A stretch of DNA of 64,000 nt from NCBI GenBank assembly GCA_035578905.1, contig JAQJVL010000109.1, positions 1,588,566 through 1,652,565 of the forward strand, in the 5' to 3' direction. Positions 55,534-64,000 of this stretch are shown one piece after another. The stretch is from Stictocephala bisonia (Eukaryota; Arthropoda; Insecta; Hemiptera; Membracidae). Position 1 is the first letter of the stretch. Every line of letters starts with the position of its first letter. Made by a program: the position numbers and the translations under genes. The notes under the pieces were generated by a model. The model was not told where the DNA came from and ran no database searches. It saw nothing but the letters and a program-made list of their open reading frames with translations.

Positions 55534-56313
55534 TTTATTTAACGGCTGATGATAACATAATTAACTTGATATTTTACTGTGCTGCTCTCTACGTTTAACC
55601 TAACAAATTATTTGGACCATTTAACATTTTTTTCCACCAGCTGGTCAATTAAAATTAATCTTTATAAGAATAACAATTGCACATTTGGCACCCTCCTGTA
55701 AAACAAAAACCTATGGAAGTTTCAAAAATCAAGCTCCATTACGACTTAGGAATAAAAATTATCTTTTGAATGAAACAAGTTTCATCAAAATCGGTCAAGT
55801 AACAAATTCATAAGGTGAGTGAACTAAATGACCCGATTGTTTTAACACATAAGATAGGTTTGCAGTTCACAAATAGAAAGCTTATTGTTGAAGTAAAGAT
55901 ATTCAAATGTAATGGAATCTATTATGGAATGCATAACTATTTAAATATTCGAAATATCTAATTAAAATACCCCATAGTTTACAGTCATTGGATGTTTACA
56001 TATGCATTTCTATATCAGTAGTTTTACTATAGTAAAATATACATTTATTATAGCTTTGTAAACATTAAAGTTAATTTACTGAATAGGTTTAGTAATATAT
56101 ATGCAGACAGTAGTTCATAAATGTTTATATAAACCTGTCAACCAGTGGATTCTTGAAGTTGGTAAAGTGGAAATTGAAAGTTACATTCGTTCTTCCTACA
56201 TATAAGTTCCTCGCACAACAGCCCACATTCACAACGATGGGGAGTGTAGATGTAATTTGTCTGAAGCGTGAGTGTGTTTTTTTTCCTTTTTTTTCGATAT
56301 GTGCGTGCCTGCG

Positions 56314-57865
<1,552 letters not shown>

Positions 57866-58033
57866 GATAAAGTCTAGTTAAAATTTTGCAGTTATTTCTT
57901 TTATTTTCAATCAACCAATATTTTTTTTAAGTTGACTAAAATATACCTTACTTTACTAACTTGGCTTTTTTCGTATCATCATCAAACTTAGCAAGAAAAT
58001 CAAAATGGGAACAATAGCTTGTGTGTCAAAAGA

Positions 58034-58204
58034 TGCAGAGCACGTGTGGCGAAGTTACACTTACAATCAAAGGTCTAAACGAGCCAAGCCGCAGTGCCAA
58101 CACAGTTTGCCCCTCGGTGAGCCAAATTGTTCATGTCAACAGAAGCTGGTTGGTGACAGACCTGAGGCCAAACACTTCTTACGTGTCCAACATTCTTAAG
58201 ACAA
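58034..58204 (+). pseudogene. Exon-like fragment Y, copy 2 (open, unrecognised protein)
   Basis: One frame is open and reads CGEVTLTIKGLNEPSRSA, VCPSVSQIVHVNRSWLV and TDLRPNTSYVSNILK. The last part has the look of a fibronectin-III-like or related extracellular beta domain (t-x-L-x-P-x-T-x-Y), a weak resemblance only. A candidate acceptor GATGCAG precedes AGCACG. No donor is obvious at the point where the two copies diverge. It may be an exon of a neighbouring gene or a pseudogene fragment; copy 1 is frameshifted. Confidence 0.55.
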
Positions 58205-58875
58205 TCATCGCCAGTGAAAAAAGGGTTCTTTTCACTTCCTGAATCAATACACTTGATTTTAGTCTGCACTTGTTCCTTTTGGAACTTCAGATTCTTATTA
58301 AAGTGACTAAATATGAAACCAAATAGTTATAATTTTAGTTAAAAGAAATACCTTGTTCCATAGATAATGTTTATGGAAGACGTGTTAATTATTAAAATAT
58401 AAATACAAAATATAACTAACTTATTCTACATAAAAAAAATTTGATTAGAGAACCAGTGACTATTCAAAAGTATTCTTGCTCATTGACCTATACAAACTGT
58501 TTCAGGACACAAGAACTGATGGCAAGCTATGGTATAAGACCGTCAGTAAATGAATTGTACATTAAGGAAATAGCAATTTTATAATTCAGTTGTAAAAATT
58601 CGTTTCCCTTGAACAACGTCTTCAAACGTAAAACCATTTAACAACAACTGGACGTAGTTTTTAAAATTATATTTTCAAACTTGTCGCTACGAAATTTATC
58701 ATTATTGAGTGGCCATTCAAGCTAAAAGATCATGGAATGTAAAGAGTTTATAAGTATTTTTTCAAGAATACTAACTTTTCATTGTTGTATATCCAATGGT
58801 ATACTCAACTAATGTAGTAACAGACACCTAGTTACTAATCCATTAACTTTACTGGAAACACAAATAACCATTTTC
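58205..58875. other. Intergenic AT-rich DNA, nothing recognised
   Basis: No supported feature before the satellite array. Confidence 0.4.
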
Positions 58876-61056
58876 ACCATCGACTCATTTGGTCACATAA
58901 CCACTGTACACAGATACCTGTGGCTACCCATACATTACCTTCACTCGATACACAGAGATACACCCACCACGACACTATGGACTCATGTGTCACGTAACCA
59001 CTGTACACAGATCTACCTGTGGCTACCCATACATTACCTTCACTCGATACACAGAGATACACCCACCACGACACTATGGACTCATGTGTCACGTAACCAC
59101 TGTACACAGATACCTGTGGCTACCCATACATTACCTTCACTCGATACACAGAGATACACCCACCACGACACTATGGACTCATGTGTCACGTAACTACTGT
59201 TCACAGATACCTGTGGCTACCCATACATTACCTTCACTCGATACACAGAGATACACCCACCACGACACTATGGACTCATGTGTCACGTAACCACTGTACA
59301 CAGATCTACCTGTGGCTACCCATACAATACCTGCACTCGACACACACAGATACAGCGACACCATCGACTCATTTGGTCAAGTAACCTCTGTACACAGATA
59401 CCTGTGGCTACCAATCCATTATCTTCACTCGAAACACACAGATACACCGACACCATTGACTCATTTAGTCACGTAATCACTGTACACAAATACATGTGGT
59501 AAACCACCCATTACCATCACTCGACACACAAAGATACACCCACCATGACAATATGGACTCATGTCGTCACGTAACTACTGTACACAGATACCTATGGTTA
59601 CACACCCATTACCTTCACTCAACACACAGAGATACACCCACCATGACACTATGGACTCATGTGGTCACGTAATTACTGTACACAGATACCTATGGTTACC
59701 CATCCATTACCTTCACTCGACACACAGAGATACACCCACCACGACACTATGGACTCATGTGTTCACGTAATTACTGTACACAGATTCCTGTGGTTACTCA
59801 TCTATTACCTTCACTCGACACACAGAGATACACCCACCATTACCCTATGGACGCATGTGGTCACGTAACAACTGTTCACAAATACCTATGGTTAGCCATC
59901 CATTACCTTTACTCATACAATATACACCCACCACGACACTATGGTCTCATGTGGTCACGTAACTAATGTACACAGATACCTGTGGTTACCCATCCATTAC
60001 CTTCATTAGACACACATAGATACACCCACCATGGCACTATGGACTCATGTGGTCACGTAACTACTGTATTCAGATACCTGTGGTTACCCATACATTACCT
60101 TCACTCGACACACAGAGATACACCCACCACGACACTATGAACTCAAGTGGTCACGTAACTACTGTATTCAGATACCTGTGATTACCCATACATTACCTTC
60201 ACTCGAAACACATAGATACACCCACCACGACACTATGAACTCATGTGGTCACGTAACTACTGTATTCAGATACCTGTGGTTACCCATACATTACCTTCAC
60301 TCGACACACAGAGATACACCCACCACGACACTATGAACTCATGTGGTCACGTAACTACTGTATTCAGATACCTGTGGTTACCCATACATTACCTTCACTC
60401 GACACACAGAGATACACCCACTATGGCACTATGGACTCATGTGGTCACGTAACTACTGTTCACAGATACCTGTGGTTACCCACCCACTAACATTACTGAA
60501 CACACAGATACTAGTGGTTAATCATCCATTACCTTCATTCGACACACAGAGATACACCCACCACGACACTATGGTCTCATGTGTTCACGTAACTACTGTT
60601 CACAGATACCTGTGGTTACCCATCTATTACCTTCACTAGACACACAGAGATACACCTACCACGACACTATGGTCTCATGTGGTCACGTAACTACTGTTCA
60701 CAGATACCTGTGGTTACCCATCTATTACCTTCACTAGACACACAGAGATACACCCACCACGACACTATGGTCTCATGTGTTCACGTAACTACTGTTCACA
60801 GATACCTGTGGTTACCCATCTATTACCTTCACTAGACACACAGAGATACACCTACCATGACACTATGGACTCATGTGGTCACGTAACTACTGTTCACAGA
60901 TACCTGTAGTTACCCATACATTACCTTAACTAGACACACAGAGATACACCCACGACGACACTATGGACTCATGTGGTCACGTAACCCCTGTACACAGACA
61001 CCTGTGGTTAATACTGCTGGACACAGACACATTTGGTTACCCATTACCTTCACTGG
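58876..61056. repeat. 97-98-bp satellite array, about 22 units
   Basis: Tandem units contain GTCACGTAACTACTGTACAC, AGATACCTGTGGTTACCCAT, ACATTACCTTCACTCGACAC and GATACACCCACCACGACACT. Left units are 97 bp and very similar to each other; right units are mostly 98 bp with a GTGGTCACG variant, so at least two subfamilies lie in blocks. Units near 59340-59560, 59900 and 60490-60520 are altered in length. Confidence 0.95.
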
Positions 61057-61949
61057 ATACACCGAGATGCATTATTGCACCATGTACTGTATTTTTTAAT
61101 CTATGTATCACCTGTACATAGATTCTATATTGTTCAATAATTTAATGTACATTAATTTATTAATTACATACAGTGTAACATATTTATAAGCAGAAAATTA
61201 TACGGTTCGTTTCAATTGTTAACATGAAAGTTGATGTCTGTTACAGTCCAATTTGTATGTTGTATGTCCAAGTTTTTTTTTTTTTTACTTAATGTTTTTG
61301 GAGCTAGTAAAGTCACGGCTATATTATAACATGCAGCTCTCGGTAGGCTGTAAAGCTCTCATCACCTTCTCGAAGGTATGGAACATTATTATATATATCC
61401 ATATCTATTTTAATGTATGCATTATTATACACGGAAAAAGATTGTAAGAATATTTAAAAAGAATATTTAATATGTTAGTTATTTATTGTCATTAATTTAG
61501 AAAATAAGTAAATGAATCTCAGAGGATAACTGCCAATGATGGAGTGTTACTGTCAGCCTTACAACTTGACCTGAGCATTTACTGTTAAGGAACTTCTAAT
61601 GAAAAAAGGAGCCTTGCCAAATTGTATCCCTATATCAGTAATGAAGATAACTATTTTTATCTTTTTTTTTATATTTTATATATTTTTATCTACTTAATGA
61701 GTTACTACGGTTACTCTAAACTTTATGTATATAAGCTCGTGTCTAATTATAAAATTTTTTATATGGACCACATCATACGAAAACCTTATGAGGTCATATT
61801 TTATCCAAATACCTACGTATAAAAGTAGCTTTGTCCCTTTCAAAAAATGTTATTCTTAAAAACGCATGGTAGTTAAAATAATATACTGTTATTTTTCTAT
61901 AAGTAAGTTATAAGTCATTTATTCAGCCAAGATTACTAACAAATATGTT
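61057..61949. other. Intergenic AT-rich DNA, nothing recognised
   Basis: No supported feature. A 61520-61620 segment (GATAACTGCCAATGATGGAG, GAACTTCTAATGAAAAAAGG) echoes 26575-26690 and is probably a dispersed repeat. Confidence 0.4.
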
Positions 61950-61992
61950 CATTGCATTGGCTAAGTCTAGGTAAAACTTAGCCAATGCAATG
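61950..61992. repeat. Perfect 17-bp-arm hairpin
   Basis: CATTGCATTGGCTAAGT and ACTTAGCCAATGCAATG are exact inverses around a 9-nt spacer. Confidence 0.9.
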
Positions 61993-62102
61993 TTGTATAT
62001 GTTCTGTATTAAAAACTCTAAACTTCCAAATGTAATGTTAAACATTATGAAACTAGTATATATTACATTTTGTGATATCGTACATCAAAATTACATAATA
62101 TG

Positions 62103-62137
62103 TATAACAAAATGATATATTATATCATTTTGTTATA
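62103..62137. repeat. Perfect 17-bp-arm palindrome
   Basis: TATAACAAAATGATATA and TATATCATTTTGTTATA are exact inverses with a one-base centre. It is 110 bp from the previous hairpin. Confidence 0.9.
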
Positions 62138-62569
62138 GTCTTTTTCAATCTTGAAATGAACTGCCTGACCTCAAAGGATGCCATTCAATATTATATTTAA
62201 TGATGTTATGCTATGTTGGATTCGAATCAGAGGAATGATTAAATGATGAACGAGCTGATTAATTGTTAAGCTTTGTCTTGCGTGAAACTTCCGTTAAGAA
62301 GTGCCGCGACGGTGGACAAGTGTTCAGCCTGCAAAACTGTTCTTATTTAGAAAAATACAACCATTCTAAAAGAAGCAAACGAATTTGTCAATGTGTTAGT
62401 ATTATTGAATTCCGCATTAAATAAGGAAGTTTTAAAAGATATTTGGGCGTTACCTTAGGATAAAAATACGTTTGCAGTGACCATTTGAATGTAGTAGTAA
62501 CTTTCTTTAAAGTTAAAAAAATAAAGTTTAAACACTATTAATTTATGTTTTTAGCATCGCAAAACACCT

Positions 62570-62812
62570 TAAAACTATATAATTATGCATATAGACTTAT
62601 GAAAATTATATTGTAAAAGTGTTAAGGCCCTGCGTGCCTTATTTATTGCATAAACATGATTTTTTTCTGTTGTAATACGCATATTTAAAAAGTCAATAGC
62701 TCGGTAACTATTAACAGTACGATAGATACATACATGAATTTTTTCGTTGGAAATGATCCATATAACAAACCTGTGAAGTGTGATGGTCAACGTTTTGGAC
62801 ACCCTGTAAAAA
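62570..62812 (-). repeat. Possible transposable element end with ACAGGGTGTCC
   Basis: The minus strand starts TACAGGGTGTCCAAAACG next to an A/T run and stays open for 75 codons without recognisable motifs. A very similar TACAGGGTGTCCCAGG occurs at 2499 inside the pogo-like element. Such phrases mark ends of several insect repeats; the family is not identified. Confidence 0.35.
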
Positions 62813-62977
62813 AAAAAAAATTAAATAAATTATCAAATTATCTATGCAAAACAATAACGTTTCCATATTTTTTCCTCCCTCTATAAATGGATAAATATTT
62901 GCTCCAATTAATTACACAATAATATTTTGTTATCATGTAATTAGGACATGTATTACATGAATATAACATTGTATGAA

Positions 62978-63220
62978 TTACATTCTTACTACACCTACAT
63001 GTTGTATCGTGCTGTTGTAGAGTCTGGTTTCAGTTCTCCTTCGAACATTACAAACACAGAAGAGTTCCCCTGGCCAGGTGGGAGTTTTGGCGCCAACGAT
63101 GCTTCCGTACTCCAGACTAATTCCAACATTTGTCACTTCTACAAAAACACGAACCGTGAATAAATCATCTTTCCTAGCCTCTGACAGAGAAAATCGACGG
63201 TTTTTCAGAATGTAAAGCAA
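62978..63220 (-). pseudogene. Exon-like fragment X, copy 2 (open, unrecognised protein)
   Basis: The minus strand is open for 80 codons: ARKDDLFTVRVFVEVTNVGI, SLEYGSIVGAKTPTWPGELF, then CVCNVRRRTETRLYNSTIQ. Similarity to copy 1 (21901-22026) covers from about 63177 to 63055 and stops just after CTTCTGTGTT, so that may be an exon edge, though no clean donor is there. This copy lacks the frame damage of copy 1 and could be a real exon of a minus-strand gene. Family not recognised. Confidence 0.55.
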
Positions 63221-63267
63221 CTAACTTTAACAAATAACACGAGATTTTAAGAATATTAATTTTAAAC

Positions 63268-63420
63268 AGGTAATAACTGCTTACTAGGAGACAAACTTGC
63301 ACGCTTAACGTGCCAACTTTGTCGCTTACTGAGCTCGTTACACCTCGTGACTACTGTATAACGTAAAATCACAATATTATTAAATTTATTTACAGTATCT
63401 CACTAAAATTACCAATTTAT
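63268..63420 (-). mobile_element. Diverged fragment of element E
   Basis: CTAGGAGACAAACTTGCACG and TTATTTACAGTATCTCACT match, in the same order, GCTAGGGGACACCCCTGCACG and TTTACAGTACCTCACTC of 51183-51335. It is an old partial copy in the orientation of the LINE. Confidence 0.55.
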
Positions 63421-64000
63421 TCATATAAACATCCAATGATATTACCTAGCCTGTTTAAAACGTTTTTATTGTATTTGTTTTTTAAAATAACAGTTGAAGA
63501 TCAGTTAAATAAATAAAATAACTGAATTAAATTACCATTAAAACCTTCAAGTCCAATAAAGCGGAGCAATACAATTGAATGTGAATAAAATCTTTTCTGG
63601 TATAAATTATGAAAGATCTAACCTCATCAATATTACAAAAAATGTTCCAGCTGTTACCTTTTGATTGATTTAAATCTCTTACCATGTTATTTTTATTGCA
63701 TACAAATGTATTTTTAGGGCTTATCGTCCTCTTCAGGTAAAAATAAATTAAGATCTTATTGCACAAATACGAACAGAGACAAATTTGTTGACCGCTCAAC
63801 CGTTTAAATTGGTCAAGAAATAAGGAATGATTGCGTTGACAAAGAAACTGCTTCAATTATTCCAAAGGATTATAAATCTTGTACGGATTATAAACACTAC
63901 ACTTCTTAAATAATAAGTAACCAAATAACTTCGGTAATACCAAAGAACCAAAACAATGAATGTTTTACTAATGAAAACTAGTATAGTTTCTTATTTACTT
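63421..64000. other. AT-rich DNA at the window end, nothing recognised
   Basis: A 109-residue minus-strand frame (63856-63527) is open but has no recognisable motif and AT-driven composition. I do not call it a gene. Confidence 0.4.

Larger units (their letters stand above)
50770..55860 (-). mobile_element. Non-LTR retrotransposon (LINE) with SGNH-type ORF1 and EN-RT ORF2
   Basis: The minus strand carries a 5' leader (55860-55534), ORF1, ORF2 and a long trailer. An ATT run at 51346-51364 may be the real LINE 3' tail. Both the leader and the sequence beyond the ATT run (51340-50770) also occur in element E at 6290-7300, so either the trailer is about 940 nt long or the LINE is nested in an E copy. 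ORF1 with a GDSH...GTND...GLHL lipase-like domain points to a CR1/L2-related clade. ORF1 has a stop and ORF2 a frameshift, so the copy is dead. Confidence 0.88.

Noticed and set aside
54941..55549. 202-residue hydrophobic plus-strand frame
   Set aside because: It is the antisense shadow of LINE ORF1; the minus strand carries recognisable GDSH and GTND motifs.
58874..60639. Open frames of 60-100 residues across the 98-bp array
   Set aside because: Repeat translations that shift frame from unit to unit.
63527..63856. 109-residue minus-strand frame as a gene
   Set aside because: No motif, no splice context and AT-driven composition.

Overview
The window looks like AT-rich, intron-rich, repeat-laden nuclear DNA of an insect. 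The evidence is two pickpocket-type (DEG/ENaC) sodium channel genes split by GT-AG introns, plus pogo, Ty3/gypsy, LINE and SINE elements of arthropod type. I cannot name the species. There is no bacterial, viral or CRISPR architecture; the conventional genes are the two channels, and most of the rest is mobile or tandemly repeated DNA.

Gene A (+, 895-14844) is the 3' part of a pickpocket-like channel: six exons, with its 5' exons lying before the window. Gene B (+, 28555-48393) appears complete: eleven coding exons whose lengths sum to 1644 nt with compatible phases at all ten introns, giving a 547-residue subunit. The last six exons of A and B have identical lengths (196, 271, 60, 172, 95, 149 nt), so the genes are tandem duplicates. 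An inverted fragment of the TM1 exon lies at 581-720. Two unrecognised exon-like fragments (X and Y) follow gene A and recur, with one inverted, after gene B, suggesting that the duplicated unit was larger than the channel gene.

The introns hold most of the mobile DNA. Gene A carries a 2991-bp pogo/Tigger-like element (1979-4969) with TA target duplications, a 1-kb element E (6290-7300), an LTR-less reverse transcriptase relic (about 9986-10860) and a 2001-bp solo LTR flanked by ACAT (12360-14360). Gene B carries RT relics, a 394-bp candidate solo LTR (32894-33287), an antisense truncated Ty3/gypsy copy of the same family as the 2-kb solo LTR (38288-42680), a 5S-rRNA-like SINE and a tRNA-like SINE.

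Between A and B (14.8-28.5 kb) lie a 9-bp minisatellite, a 740-bp imperfect palindrome, a 134-bp satellite (19589-21648), a 20-bp satellite, a 37-bp triplication and a G-rich block with a 170-bp duplication. Downstream of B come a LINE with an SGNH-type ORF1 and an EN-RT ORF2 (50770-55860, both ORFs broken), long GT and AT microsatellites, and a 98-bp satellite of about 22 units (58876-61056).

I found no convincing unknown enzymatic or defence system. The most unusual points are the His-Ala replacement of the gating His-Gly motif in gene B, the near identity of the last exon of A and B against diverged neighbouring exons, the X/Y fragments, and the relation between the LINE and element E, which share both ends and a 17-nt-arm hairpin.
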